Below, one piece after another: positions 53,223 through 62,200 of a stretch of DNA of 64,000 nucleotides. Source of the DNA: Prevotella sp. UBA5387 (lineage in GTDB: Bacteria > Bacteroidota > Bacteroidia > Bacteroidales > Bacteroidaceae); contig DHOP01000009.1 of assembly GCA_002407775.1 (NCBI GenBank), forward strand, positions 1 to 64,000. The letters are read 5' to 3'. The first letter of the stretch is position 1, and each line of letters starts with the position of its first letter. The position numbers and the translations under genes are program-made. The notes beneath the pieces are model-generated. The model was not told the origin of the DNA, did no database searches, and saw only the letters and a list, made by a program, of their open reading frames with translations.

Positions 53223-54656
53223 ATGGAAATATTTTTGATAAAGCTACTACAATTCATTCTGTCTATCTCTCTTCTCGTTTTGCTCCACGAGGGCGGCCAT
53301 GCGCTTGCCTCAAAACTCTTCGGAGTGAAGGTCGAAAAGTTTTTTATCTTCTTCGATGTCTCTATAGGCAAGTGGTCAGGTAAACTCTTTAGCTTCAAAC
53401 CTAAGGGCAGTGCTACTGAATACGGCATGGGTTGGCTACCACTTGGAGGCTATTGCAAGATTGCCGGAATGATTGACGAGAGCATGGATACCGAACAGAT
53501 GAAGAACGATCCACAGCCTTGGGAATTTCGCACGAAACCGGCTTGGCAGCGCCTCATCATCATGGTAGGTGGCGTAACAGTCAACTTCCTGCTCGCTCTC
53601 TTTATCTATTCGATGATCATGTTCCATTGGGGCGAGAGCTACATCGCCGTGTCCGACATGGACATGGGTATGAAATTCAATAGCGAGGCTAAAGCTCTGG
53701 GCTTTCAAGATCATGATATTATCGTTGGTACAGACAAGGGTACTTTCCGTGATTTCAATGTGGACGTCTATCGAGATCTGTCCGAAGCTACATACGCTGA
53801 CGTGATTCGCGCTGGCAAGAAAGTTCGTATTCCATTACCAGGTGATCTCAATCTTCTTGATATGCTAAAGGCCACTCCAAGGTTCCTATCACCTTTCACG
53901 CCAGCAATCATCGACAGTGTACCAGCAACCATTCCCTTGGCAGACAATGAGAATGTCACTATTCCTTCCCCAGCTCATCAAATAGGGCTTGCTAAGGGTG
54001 ATAAAATACTCTCGATCAATGGCAAGGCCGTGGACTCTTACAACACATTTGTTGACGAGATAGGACGCTTGGATGACCAGCTAACCGAAGGAACAACACA
54101 CCAAGACAGTATTAGGCTACGAACGATATCGCTCATTGTGGCGAAGGCCGGCACTTCAAAGGTAGACTCACTTCAGACCATCCTTACTCCCGATCTAAAG
54201 TTAGGATTTACCGCTCCCTCCTTCTTCAAGCTATATGAGAAGAAGACTACACACCTCACCTACGGCTTCTGGGAGAGCTTCCCTGCTGGTGTAACCTATG
54301 GATGGAACGTCCTTAAGGGTTACGTTAGTGACATGAAGTATGTGTTTACAGCTGATGGCGCTAAGAGCCTTGGTGGTTTCGGTGCCATCGGAAGCCTATT
54401 CCCAAGCAGTTGGAACTGGTATTTGTTCTGGAAAATGACCGCCTTTCTGAGCATTATCCTTGCCTTTATGAACATCCTTCCCATCCCCGCGCTCGATGGA
54501 GGACACGTGCTTTTCCTACTTTATGAGATCGTTACGCGACGTAAGCCTTCAGAAAAATTCATGATTCGAGCCGAGTATATTGGTATCAGTATATTGATTT
54601 TGCTCATGATTGTGGCCAACTTGAATGACATCCTAAGGTGGCTTGGCGTGATGTAA
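53223..54656 (+). CDS. rseP: RseP-type site-2 intramembrane metalloprotease
   Basis: This 477-residue inner-membrane protease, active in regulated intramembrane proteolysis, contains HEGGH (residues 22-26) in TM1, YGMGWLPLGGYCKIAGMIDESMD, central PDZ-like segments (HQIGLAKGDKILSINGKAVDSYNTF), and the second metal motif PIPALDGGH near the C-terminus. The likely start is ATG 53223; a TTG at 53217 is also in frame. It follows dxr, as in many bacteria. Confidence 0.95.
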   Translation: MEIFLIKLLQFILSISLLVLLHEGGHALASKLFGVKVEKFFIFFDVSIGKWSGKLFSFKPKGSATEYGMGWLPLGGYCKIAGMIDESMDTEQMKNDPQPWEFRTKPAWQRLIIMVGGVTVNFLLALFIYSMIMFHWGESYIAVSDMDMGMKFNSEAKALGFQDHDIIVGTDKGTFRDFNVDVYRDLSEATYADVIRAGKKVRIPLPGDLNLLDMLKATPRFLSPFTPAIIDSVPATIPLADNENVTIPSPAHQIGLAKGDKILSINGKAVDSYNTFVDEIGRLDDQLTEGTTHQDSIRLRTISLIVAKAGTSKVDSLQTILTPDLKLGFTAPSFFKLYEKKTTHLTYGFWESFPAGVTYGWNVLKGYVSDMKYVFTADGAKSLGGFGAIGSLFPSSWNWYLFWKMTAFLSIILAFMNILPIPALDGGHVLFLLYEIVTRRKPSEKFMIRAEYIGISILILLMIVANLNDILRWLGVM

Positions 54657-54694
54657 ACATGCTATTGCCGGTTATAAAATAACTGAAAAGATTA

Positions 54695-55675
54695 ATGGAT
54701 ATCATTAGATTTCTCAAGAACTGGACTTTGCCGGTAGCCATTGCTACTGGCATCGTTGTTTATTTACTATTCCACTTCATACCCTTTCTGCAGCCCATTG
54801 GTCAATGGTACGAACCTTACAATGACTCGGTGCTGCCCGTCTTCATGTTTTTCATGCTCTTCGTAACTTTCTGTAAGGTAGACTTCCGCATGCTATTGCC
54901 AGTCAAGTGGCATCTGTGGATAGGCCTACAGCAAATTGTCTTTGTACTTACCATCATGGGAGCAATTGTCGGCTTTGGCATCACAGGCAAGGCATTGATC
55001 TTACTTGAGGCCGTTCTCGCTAGTATTATCTGTCCGAGCGCCACTGCCTGTGCAGTAGTAACGCAGAAGCTCGGAGGCAGTTTGGAACAGACAACAACCT
55101 TTACTTTCATCTCCAACATTATCTCCGCGCTGCTCATACCAATCTGTTTTCCCTTACTTCCTCAGACCTCAGCAAGCGTTGCTCAAGTGGAATTCATGCC
55201 TCTTTTCCTAAGAATTCTTTGGCAGGTAAGCATCGTGCTCCTGCTCCCCATGGTGATGGCGTATATTGTGAAGCATTATTTTCATAGTCTGCACCGACGC
55301 ATCATTAGCATCAAGGACTTTGCCTATTACCTCTGGGCGGGATCACTCGTCATTGTAACGGGTACCACAATGATGAATATCTTTAAGGCAGAGGAACACT
55401 CCACCTTGATTTTCCTCGGTTCCATCGGAATAATGAGCCTCATCCTTTGTATCATACAATTTGCCACAGGGCGCTTTATAGGACATTATTTTGGCCATGC
55501 CATCGAGGCAGGTCAGAGCCTAGGACAGAAGAATACATCCTTTGCCATTTGGGTAGCCACTGCCTTTCTGAATCCCCTCTCTTCAGTAGGGCCTGGTTGT
55601 TACATCCTTTGGCAAAACATAATCAATTCTGTTGAGATATGGATGGCAAGGAAGAACGAAGTGATTAAAACATGA
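54695..55675 (+). CDS. Bile acid:sodium symporter (BASS)-like transporter
   Basis: This 326-residue protein has about nine or ten spans and resembles the BASS/SBF family (DSVLPVFMFFMLFVTFCKVDFR, ASIICPSATACAVVTQKLGG with the crossover-helix Pro, GQSLGQKNTSFAIWVATAFLNPLSSVGPGCYILWQN). Members carry organic anions with sodium. The substrate is unknown. It starts 38 bp after rseP and may be the last gene of the block. Confidence 0.83.
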   Translation: MDIIRFLKNWTLPVAIATGIVVYLLFHFIPFLQPIGQWYEPYNDSVLPVFMFFMLFVTFCKVDFRMLLPVKWHLWIGLQQIVFVLTIMGAIVGFGITGKALILLEAVLASIICPSATACAVVTQKLGGSLEQTTTFTFISNIISALLIPICFPLLPQTSASVAQVEFMPLFLRILWQVSIVLLLPMVMAYIVKHYFHSLHRRIISIKDFAYYLWAGSLVIVTGTTMMNIFKAEEHSTLIFLGSIGIMSLILCIIQFATGRFIGHYFGHAIEAGQSLGQKNTSFAIWVATAFLNPLSSVGPGCYILWQNIINSVEIWMARKNEVIKT

Positions 55676-55813
55676 TATTTTAGGGTATAACCAATAATTG
55701 CGACTTGCTCAAACCGTGCTTTATTTCATCTGTTTTCATGAATCACTAAATTTAGATTGATTTTTCGAGATTTTATAATAAACCACCTTTCCTAACATTA
55801 ACAAGAACTCATA

Positions 55814-56857
55814 ATGAAGAAATTATTTTTTTCTATCCTGATTGCTACTTCAGCAACACTCAGTGCCAATGCCCAGAATCCAATAAAGGGCAATTATGGC
55901 TATCTCTATTGCCACATGAGCGACCGTGGGGAATATACAGCCTACGCCGTAAGCCGTGATGGATACCACTATGAGGATATCCTCAACGGAAACCAAATAT
56001 TTGATCCGGAGATACATGCTCGCATCGAAGGAGGCACACGCGACGCCTATATCACCCGTAGTTGGAACGGCAAAGGCTACATCATGGTGACAACCGACAT
56101 GTGCGTACGCAAGAGTCACAAGTGGGACAACTATGGCATCGACCTGCTCAAGAGCAAAGATCTCATCAACTGGACATCGGTTACCGTCGATTTCCGCAAG
56201 GGTATGAGCAACTTTTCAGATGCTGCTACCGCTACACCACCCTACAAAGACTGGTCCACGATCAATCGTGTGTGGGCTCCGCAGATATTTTGGGACCCCA
56301 GCTATCAATGGTCCAATGGCAGCCGAGGAGGCTACATGATCTATTTCTCAATGCTCAACCGCCCGGAGGAACAATATGATCGCATGTATTATTGCTATGC
56401 CAACAAAGACTTTACTCAGCTCACCACTCCACGACTGCTATTCGATTGGGGCTACGCCACCATTGATGCCGACATCAATCTCCTTGCCGATGGCAAGTAT
56501 CATATGCTCATCAAGAAGGAGGGAGGACACCCGGGCATCTACACTGCCGTGTCAGACCATCTCACATACGGCTGGGGAGAACCTGTGGAACATGACTATG
56601 TGAGCTTTGAGGGCGACAAGAAGTGCGAGGGGTCTTCGGCCTTTCAACTCAAAGGCGATAAGACCTGGCGAGTAGCCTACATTCAGTACAGTGACAATCC
56701 CAAGCACTATCGCATCTGCAAGGCCGATGAAAACCTGCGAAACTTCCATGACCCTGTGGATATCCAAGGCGTTACAGGCCCCCAGCATGGGTCATTCATG
56801 CGGATCACTAAGAAAGAGTACAAGCGCTTGCTGGAGCTTAATGAGGAGCAAAAATAG
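55814..56857 (+). CDS. GH43-like secreted glycoside hydrolase
   Basis: This 347-residue protein has a signal peptide ending ANAQ. It has the five-bladed propeller pattern of GH43/arabinanase-like enzymes: GNYGYLYCHMSDRGEYTAYAVSRDG, STINRVWAPQIFWDPSYQW, ATIDADINLLADGKYHML (Asp as pKa modulator), and KKCEGSSAFQLKGD (Glu as likely acid). The VWAPQ-x-FWD and EGSSAF motifs are typical of GH43 arabinosidases and xylosidases. It stands alone on the plus strand, away from either PUL, and ends before a bidirectional terminator. It could act on the same arabinose-containing glycans as PUL 1 (inference). Confidence 0.82.
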   Translation: MKKLFFSILIATSATLSANAQNPIKGNYGYLYCHMSDRGEYTAYAVSRDGYHYEDILNGNQIFDPEIHARIEGGTRDAYITRSWNGKGYIMVTTDMCVRKSHKWDNYGIDLLKSKDLINWTSVTVDFRKGMSNFSDAATATPPYKDWSTINRVWAPQIFWDPSYQWSNGSRGGYMIYFSMLNRPEEQYDRMYYCYANKDFTQLTTPRLLFDWGYATIDADINLLADGKYHMLIKKEGGHPGIYTAVSDHLTYGWGEPVEHDYVSFEGDKKCEGSSAFQLKGDKTWRVAYIQYSDNPKHYRICKADENLRNFHDPVDIQGVTGPQHGSFMRITKKEYKRLLELNEEQK

Positions 56858-56931
56858 TCAGTTAAACAACTAACAAAAGAACTAACAGATTACTCAATCA
56901 CCTCAAAGACAGGTAATCATAGTCACTAAAA

Positions 56932-56974
56932 AAGAGCCATTTCTATTATCATGACGATAATTGAAATGGCTCTT
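56932..56974. terminator. Bidirectional terminator
   Basis: AAGAGCCATTTC (56932-56943) pairs with 56963-56974, and the inner ATTATC/GATAAT extends the stem. Flanking A and T tracts suit both strands. It lies between the GH43-like gene and convergent fabI. Confidence 0.85.
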
Positions 56975-57013
56975 CTAAATGTTTCGACAACACTAACGAT
57001 TGTCTATTACTTC

Positions 57014-57871
57014 TTATCCATAAATGACATTACCTTCTTCGTCCATATATTCATCAAGTCCCTTTTCATAGGTAGCCATGGCACGGAGACTCATACCGAT
57101 GCTGGAGAAACCACCATCATGGTAGAGATTTTGCATCGTAACCTTGCGAGTGAGATCTGAGAACATCACCATGCAATAGTCGGCACACTCTTCTGCAGAG
57201 GCGTTGCCTAAAGGAGACATACGCTCTCCGAAGTGATAGAGCTTATCCATACCCTTCACACCTTGCCCAGCTGTAGTAAGAGTAGGTGACTGTGAAATCG
57301 TATTGATGCGGACATGACGCTCGCGTCCATAGATGTAACCAAAGCTACGTGCGATGCTTTCTAGCAACGCTTTGGCATCGGCCATATCATTGTAGCCATA
57401 GAATGTGCGTTGAGCTGCTATATAAGACAAAGCTACTACTGAACCATAATCAGCAATTGCGTCTAGCTTCTTGGCAGACTGCAGCATCTTGTGGAATGAA
57501 ATAGCAGAGATGTCAAGTGTCTTGTCGAGCATATTATAGTCGAGATCATCGTATGTGCGATGCTTACGGACATTAGGAGACATGCCAATTGCATGAAGCA
57601 CAAAGTCAATCTTTCCGCCCAAAATTTCCATTGAGCGTTTGAAGACCTGCTCCAAATCCTCCAAGCTTGTTGCGTCAGCCGGTACAACTTCACAATGCAA
57701 TTTTTCAGCAAGAGCATCGATCGTTCCCATACGTACAGCTATAGCCGTGTTAGATAAGGTGATGGTTGCACCCTCCTCAACGGCACGCTCAGCCACCTTC
57801 CAGGCAATGGATTTGTCATTGAGAGCACCGAAAATAATGCCCCTCTTTCCCTTTAATAAGTTATTACCCAT
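57014..57871 (-). CDS. fabI: Enoyl-[acyl-carrier-protein] reductase FabI
   Basis: This 285-residue NADH-dependent reductase carries out the last step of fatty-acid elongation. It contains GKRGIIFGALNDKSIAWKVAERA (nucleotide-binding, FabI type), VLHAIGMSPN, and the catalytic pair in YNDMADAKALLE (Tyr-x6-Lys). I start at 57871 (MGNNLLKGKRG); the nine codons upstream overlap the promoter. It is monocistronic. Confidence 0.96.
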   Translation of the reverse strand: MGNNLLKGKRGIIFGALNDKSIAWKVAERAVEEGATITLSNTAIAVRMGTIDALAEKLHCEVVPADATSLEDLEQVFKRSMEILGGKIDFVLHAIGMSPNVRKHRTYDDLDYNMLDKTLDISAISFHKMLQSAKKLDAIADYGSVVALSYIAAQRTFYGYNDMADAKALLESIARSFGYIYGRERHVRINTISQSPTLTTAGQGVKGMDKLYHFGERMSPLGNASAEECADYCMVMFSDLTRKVTMQNLYHDGGFSSIGMSLRAMATYEKGLDEYMDEEGNVIYG

Positions 57872-57895
57872 AATTTTTTTTCTGATTTGTGGCGA

Positions 57896-57903
57896 CAAAG
57901 GTA
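57896..57903 (-). promoter_or_regulatory. -7 box of fabI
   Basis: TACCTTTG on the minus strand (57903-57896), 24 bp before the start codon. The -33 element is not clear. Confidence 0.5.
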
Positions 57904-58082
57904 ATCATTAAATCAGAAATTATGAACAATTTATCGAAAAAACAGACCAATTTTGAATCCTTCAGGATCTTTAACTCTTTGTTTAATAGCCTAATTACAC
58001 CTGTCAGTAATATTCGTCGTAACTCTTTTAAGCCTAAGTAGCTTTCCTATTCGCCCCATTATATCTATGAGATGGGATTGTG

Positions 58083-58170
58083 ATTCAAATTGATTCACCG
58101 AGTGATTCAAATTGAATTACCGTGTGAAACAAATTGATTCACTAAGTGATTCAAATTGATTCACATACTC
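58083..58170 (+). repeat. 22-bp-period TGAWTCA array F (4 units)
   Basis: Units start at 58083, 58105, 58127 and 58149. The cores are ATTCAAATTGATTCA, ATTCAAATTGAATTA, AAACAAATTGATTCA and ATTCAAATTGATTCA. The period is exactly 22 bp, in the same orientation as the other arrays. Confidence 0.9.
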
Positions 58171-58421
58171 ATATGGCACGCAATCATGTTAGATAAGAAT
58201 GGAATTGCCAATCGAAAAACTACTTCTAACCACAATAAAACAATGAGAATGAATAGGGATAATTTCAATTATATAAAGTATTAAAAAGAAATCACAGCGT
58301 AGAATAGTCAATTTTTACGCTATGAAAATTATCTTTATTATTTAAACATTGCTCGAAAATCCAATATTTATTGGTAAATATCGATAGTGTTCCCGATTGA
58401 TATAATACTTTTTCTAACGAG

Positions 58422-59942
58422 TTATCGCCCTATCACCTTTATCGTCCTATTACCTTGCCGCACAATGTAAACCTGACCAGAGTGCATGGAATCCATCCGC
58501 TGACCTTGAAGATTGTAGATCGACATTGCAGTCGCGGCATTATCTAAAGGAACTCCAATATTTGTCACAGCACCAGAAATATTGATGGTATAGGTCTTGA
58601 ATATTTTAAGATCCTGAGATGCAACTGTGACGTGAGCAATTCCTCCGTTGGTCGTCTGCTCCATGGTAGTTACGATTTTTGCACTGTTTGTATTCACTGA
58701 TATATCGTCAACGGTAACGGGCAAGCTAGTGTTATTTACATAAGTCATGGTGTCTGCAAGGACCAAAGGTTGGTCTTTTATCTTCATTTCGCTCACACTA
58801 ATATCCTGATTGTAAATCAAGCCAAGGTCGTCAACATAGAGAGAGTCGATACTCCCCTGGCCTGGAGCAGCATTGGTGGACAGTGTTACGAGAATAGCAC
58901 GGGGCTGTAGACTAGTATTATTGTAACTAAAGGGCACGCTGATGCGTTGCCATTGATAGTCCTTTGATACGATACTCGGATACTTGGCCGAGCCAAGCAC
59001 GTTATTATAAGCCTTATCCTGCGGTTCTTGATAATATGTGCCATCAGTGACTGAAGCACTTACGGTGGCATAAGGATAGGCTGTACTTGGTGTGCCTTGC
59101 TTGAATTTCACCCACACTGCGAGCGAGTCAGGTTGGCCGTTCATCAATGAATAAAAGGGATCCCCATTGCTATCTTTAGCGGTTTTACCCATATCCAGTT
59201 CCGCATGGTTGCCTGGGTCTGTAGCCGTAATTGCACCGGCTACCATTCGACCAGTGGTCAATGTGCCGTTGGCAGTGATGCCAAAAACCTTCGCAGAGGT
59301 AAGCAATACACTCTGCTTGCCCAAGCTACCCGGGCGTATCACCGAAGACACGAAGGTATGCGGAGTACCCGAGACGAAGCTGGCAAAGTCTCCTGTACAA
59401 CTGGCGAAAGAGTGCCAATGATTTGGTTCGTCTATCGTCCCTTCCTCATGAAAGGCTTCAAAGCCACTGTTTGGTATCTGATAGCCTCCGTTACCAAACG
59501 TCACAGCTATGAATTGCCCTAATGTTTTCCGCATGTCAATGTTGATCACGGCATACAGCTGGTCTCCACGAAGCTCAGCCATGAGTCTCACTGGCACGTC
59601 GCCAATCAACGGTCCTGTCCAAGTACCGGATGGTGAAGCAATGTCTCCCTCCTTGATTTGAATAATCTGATTGGCGACAAAAGTGGTCATGCCATTGTTA
59701 GGGACACCAACAACATTGCTAATATCAATGGTACCAACGCCCATCTGTTGACCTTCCAAGGTCAAGATGAAGTTTTTTAGTATGAATGAATAAGTGCCGT
59801 CAGTCTGCTTGTTGAGACTGGTAGTGGTCGTTTGGGTACTAATGCTGCCATTGATATTTACTTCCAAAACATCGGTGTAGTCATTGGCGGAAGCCATGAA
59901 GACACTTGCAGCTAGTGCAAAGAGTGTAAAGAGAATTCTCAT
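58422..59942 (-). CDS. Secreted calycin-like / PCMD domain protein with sorting-like C-terminus
   Basis: This 506-residue protein has a signal peptide ending SANA. Residues about 20-150 look like the Bacteroidetes calycin-like lipocalin domain (YTDVLEVNINGSI, GTYSFILKNFILTLEGQQMGVGTI). Residues about 160-380 are a PCMD-type beta-jelly-roll (NSGFEAFHEEGTIDEPNHWHSF, PDSLAVWVKF, SLYVDDLGLIY). The last 35 residues (SIYNLQGQRMDSMHSGQVYI, then basic) resemble type IX secretion sorting tails. It is the third gene of the operon starting at 61948. The function is unknown, probably binding carbohydrate or a host ligand at the surface. Confidence 0.75.
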   Translation of the reverse strand: MRILFTLFALAASVFMASANDYTDVLEVNINGSISTQTTTTSLNKQTDGTYSFILKNFILTLEGQQMGVGTIDISNVVGVPNNGMTTFVANQIIQIKEGDIASPSGTWTGPLIGDVPVRLMAELRGDQLYAVINIDMRKTLGQFIAVTFGNGGYQIPNSGFEAFHEEGTIDEPNHWHSFASCTGDFASFVSGTPHTFVSSVIRPGSLGKQSVLLTSAKVFGITANGTLTTGRMVAGAITATDPGNHAELDMGKTAKDSNGDPFYSLMNGQPDSLAVWVKFKQGTPSTAYPYATVSASVTDGTYYQEPQDKAYNNVLGSAKYPSIVSKDYQWQRISVPFSYNNTSLQPRAILVTLSTNAAPGQGSIDSLYVDDLGLIYNQDISVSEMKIKDQPLVLADTMTYVNNTSLPVTVDDISVNTNSAKIVTTMEQTTNGGIAHVTVASQDLKIFKTYTINISGAVTNIGVPLDNAATAMSIYNLQGQRMDSMHSGQVYIVRQGNRTIKVIGR

Positions 59943-59977
59943 ATCGAATTATGTTTAATTGTTTATTTCTACCCTAA

Positions 59978-60733
59978 TTATTTGATAGTGTAAGTGAGAC
60001 CAATTGTTCCAAAGATGGGGTATAAAGTTTGTTCGATAACCTTGAAGTCGCCATTGTGAACTCCACTGAGCCCCCAACTTAGATCAGCGTATGCACCGAG
60101 ACGGTCGCGCAAATGCAGATCAGCACCAAGAGCGACACCACACTGCATTCGACGCATATTGTCTGAAAAGTCGTAACTGCCCCGATTTTCCACATCATTG
60201 CCTAGAATTACCTTGGGGCCTGTGGGGTCTCCCACCCGCAGATAGCCGTTATGAGCATATCCAGTAAATGACTTACTAGTGAGATAAGATACGTATGGAC
60301 CTACTCGCAAGTTGAGATGAGCATTGGCATGCCACACTGCCTGCAATGGAACAGTGAACATCCATTCGCGCACAATGGTCGTCACGTCACCCGTAAAGCG
60401 ACCTTCAAGACGCTCACTTCCTCGCTCAATTTGCTCGTAATAGTTCTTTACACGAGCATCCTCGTTCATTCCCTTGTTCTCAAAATGAAGTCCAAGAAGC
60501 AGGCTCCACTGTCCTTTTATCGGCTTAGCTGCATCAACTCCAATACTCAAGTTAGGCTGTAGACGATAGTTGTTTAGCCCACGGATTGTGGCAGGAAGGC
60601 CCACCGGAGCAACACCACCGATGCTATACCCCAAACGACCCTTCCAACCGACATCGTCGAAGATGTCGCTTGCCGATGCAGTCAGACTCAGAAGAGTGAG
60701 ACATATACTAAATATGATATTACGGACAGGCAT
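59978..60733 (-). CDS. Outer-membrane beta-barrel protein
   Basis: This 251-residue protein has a signal peptide ending TASA and alternating amphipathic strands (GWKGRLGYSIGGVAPVGLP, WSLLLGLHFENKGMNED, LNLRVGPYVSYLTSKSF, CGVALGADLHLRDRLGAYADLSWGLSGV), ending in IGLTYTIK. This is a small PorT-type barrel. It lies between two PCMD-type genes, 60 bp after the lipoprotein gene and 35 bp before the calycin/PCMD gene, so it probably forms one surface complex with them. Confidence 0.8.
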   Translation of the reverse strand: MPVRNIIFSICLTLLSLTASASDIFDDVGWKGRLGYSIGGVAPVGLPATIRGLNNYRLQPNLSIGVDAAKPIKGQWSLLLGLHFENKGMNEDARVKNYYEQIERGSERLEGRFTGDVTTIVREWMFTVPLQAVWHANAHLNLRVGPYVSYLTSKSFTGYAHNGYLRVGDPTGPKVILGNDVENRGSYDFSDNMRRMQCGVALGADLHLRDRLGAYADLSWGLSGVHNGDFKVIEQTLYPIFGTIGLTYTIK

Positions 60734-60793
60734 AACAATAACTGAATTCTTATAATTCCATATAACAGGAAGGCATTGACGGTGAAGACAATG

Positions 60794-61948
60794 CTACTCC
60801 TCTTTCTTGCAAATGACACGCACCTTGTCTATGCAAAGTTGCGAACCGACAGCCCCTTCGAACTTATCGCCTTCGCTGCTTGAGGAGAAAACAAGGGTAA
60901 GATTATAACCCCGTTCTGCCAAAAGCTCATAGTCTATGGTAGACTTATATTGGAAGACCAGCGAAAAGGCTGTCCATTCTGCCTTTGTAGGCACATCTGC
61001 CATATCGGCAATAGCCACAATAAGTGGATTGGACTTTACATCGTCGCCATGTAAAATGACCTCATTGCCTTTGTCATCATGGTTCCGATAAAGTACGGCA
61101 TATATGGCGGCCTGATCGGTACGCCCCTCAACGGTATTGCCATTGAAGTCTTGGTAAGTGCGTCCTGGCTGGTATTTGTAGTAGCCTGTGATTGTTATCG
61201 GCTCGCGGTCAAAGACAACACCGAAGCTCGTTGCTCTGAGAGGATATTGCAAAGCATTGGTCACATTGAATGTTCCAAGATAGAAATTGCCGGCAGCAAG
61301 GCGCTTGCCAGCTAACACACCGAACGGACCCGTACTACGAGTAGTGAGTTGAATAGCATGGCCGTCAAAACCATCGATGAGTGGAACAGTAGGATATTGC
61401 TCAGGGGTGGCACTTCCCATACTCAACTGAAATCCTGGATTTCCATTTGCCCAGTCATTGCCGAGAGTGCCATCCGGAAGCAGATTATACCAAATAAAAT
61501 ATTTCTGTTTTTGAGATTCTAGCTCAAAATGTTCAAAATCAAATGCAACTGTATCCTCGATAGTTCGAACAACAGGGATGAGCTGTAGTGAATAGTCGCG
61601 GTGCCATTGTCCATCTTCAGAAGTGACACGGTATGTCTGGCGGCCGCCTTCGATTGGATCGATTTCCCCACCAAGTTTACTTAGGGTCGCGCCTGGGGTA
61701 AGGACAAAACGAGGTTGTAGCGTTTCGAGATTAGCCTCATGGTTGCGACGAACATTAAATGTGACGGTATTGTCCGTAGAATTTACGGTCTGTAGTGTGT
61801 CAGTAAGGCTAAAGAAAGTACCCAAGGGATTCTCAAGCTGAAACGACACTTGTGTAATGTCGCACTCCGCATTGAGGGGTTCTTCCTTGAAACAAGAAGA
61901 AAGTGCAAGGCACAAAAGCAAAATAGCCAATACTCTTAATGCTTTCAT
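60794..61948 (-). CDS. PCMD-domain surface lipoprotein
   Basis: This 384-residue lipoprotein has signal ALSSC; the sequence after Cys is FKEEPL, an acidic signal of the kind that sends lipoproteins to the Bacteroidetes cell surface. An Ig-like N-terminal domain (ITQVSFQLENPLGTF, NTVTFNVRRNHEAN) is followed by a C-terminal PCMD domain (FDFEHFELESQKQKYFIWYNL, AIQLTTRSTGPFGVLAGKRLAAGNF, LCIDKVRVICKKEE). PCMD means putative carbohydrate-metabolism domain, and no function is proven. It is the first gene of the three-gene operon, with a strong promoter at 62043-62073. Confidence 0.82.
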   Translation of the reverse strand: MKALRVLAILLLCLALSSCFKEEPLNAECDITQVSFQLENPLGTFFSLTDTLQTVNSTDNTVTFNVRRNHEANLETLQPRFVLTPGATLSKLGGEIDPIEGGRQTYRVTSEDGQWHRDYSLQLIPVVRTIEDTVAFDFEHFELESQKQKYFIWYNLLPDGTLGNDWANGNPGFQLSMGSATPEQYPTVPLIDGFDGHAIQLTTRSTGPFGVLAGKRLAAGNFYLGTFNVTNALQYPLRATSFGVVFDREPITITGYYKYQPGRTYQDFNGNTVEGRTDQAAIYAVLYRNHDDKGNEVILHGDDVKSNPLIVAIADMADVPTKAEWTAFSLVFQYKSTIDYELLAERGYNLTLVFSSSSEGDKFEGAVGSQLCIDKVRVICKKEE

Positions 61949-62042
61949 ACAATTTAGGATGTGTTACCTGCATGGCCAATGATGTAAAATTGTCATTCAC
62001 GCAAACGACTGTGTCATAAAGTTGCAGGTTGATAATAGATTA

Positions 62043-62073
62043 CAAATCTACGTCTTTTATTTTGGGGAGCAAA
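62043..62073 (-). promoter_or_regulatory. Promoter of the PCMD operon
   Basis: On the minus strand, -33 TTTG (62073-62070) and -7 TAGATTTG (62050-62043) have a 19-bp spacer, a textbook Bacteroidetes promoter. The leader is about 90 nt. Confidence 0.7.
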
Positions 62074-62166
62074 GTTTTTATCCCTATTTTGTCGACAAAA
62101 AATCATGAAATAGGAGCAATTTTAATTATTTAAGTCTGTGAAACAGCGTCTTTCATAGATTTTAGT

Positions 62167-62174
62167 TACTTTTG
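62167..62174 (+). promoter_or_regulatory. -7 box of dapB
   Basis: TACTTTTG fits TAnnTTTG, 26 bp before the ATG at 62201. A TTTC (62151-62154) is too close for a normal -33 element. Confidence 0.45.
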
Positions 62175-62200
62175 CAAAAACGAACAAATCAGGTACAAAG

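Larger units (their letters stand above)
57872..58421. other. Intergenic region with array F
   Basis: It contains the fabI promoter, repeat array F (58083-58170) and an AT-rich stretch to 58421. I see no gene. Confidence 0.45.

Noticed and set aside
58364..58381. ATATTTA/TAAATAT hairpin after the calycin/PCMD gene as a terminator
   Set aside because: The stem is 7 bp of A/T only and thermodynamically weak; it is not convincing as a terminator.
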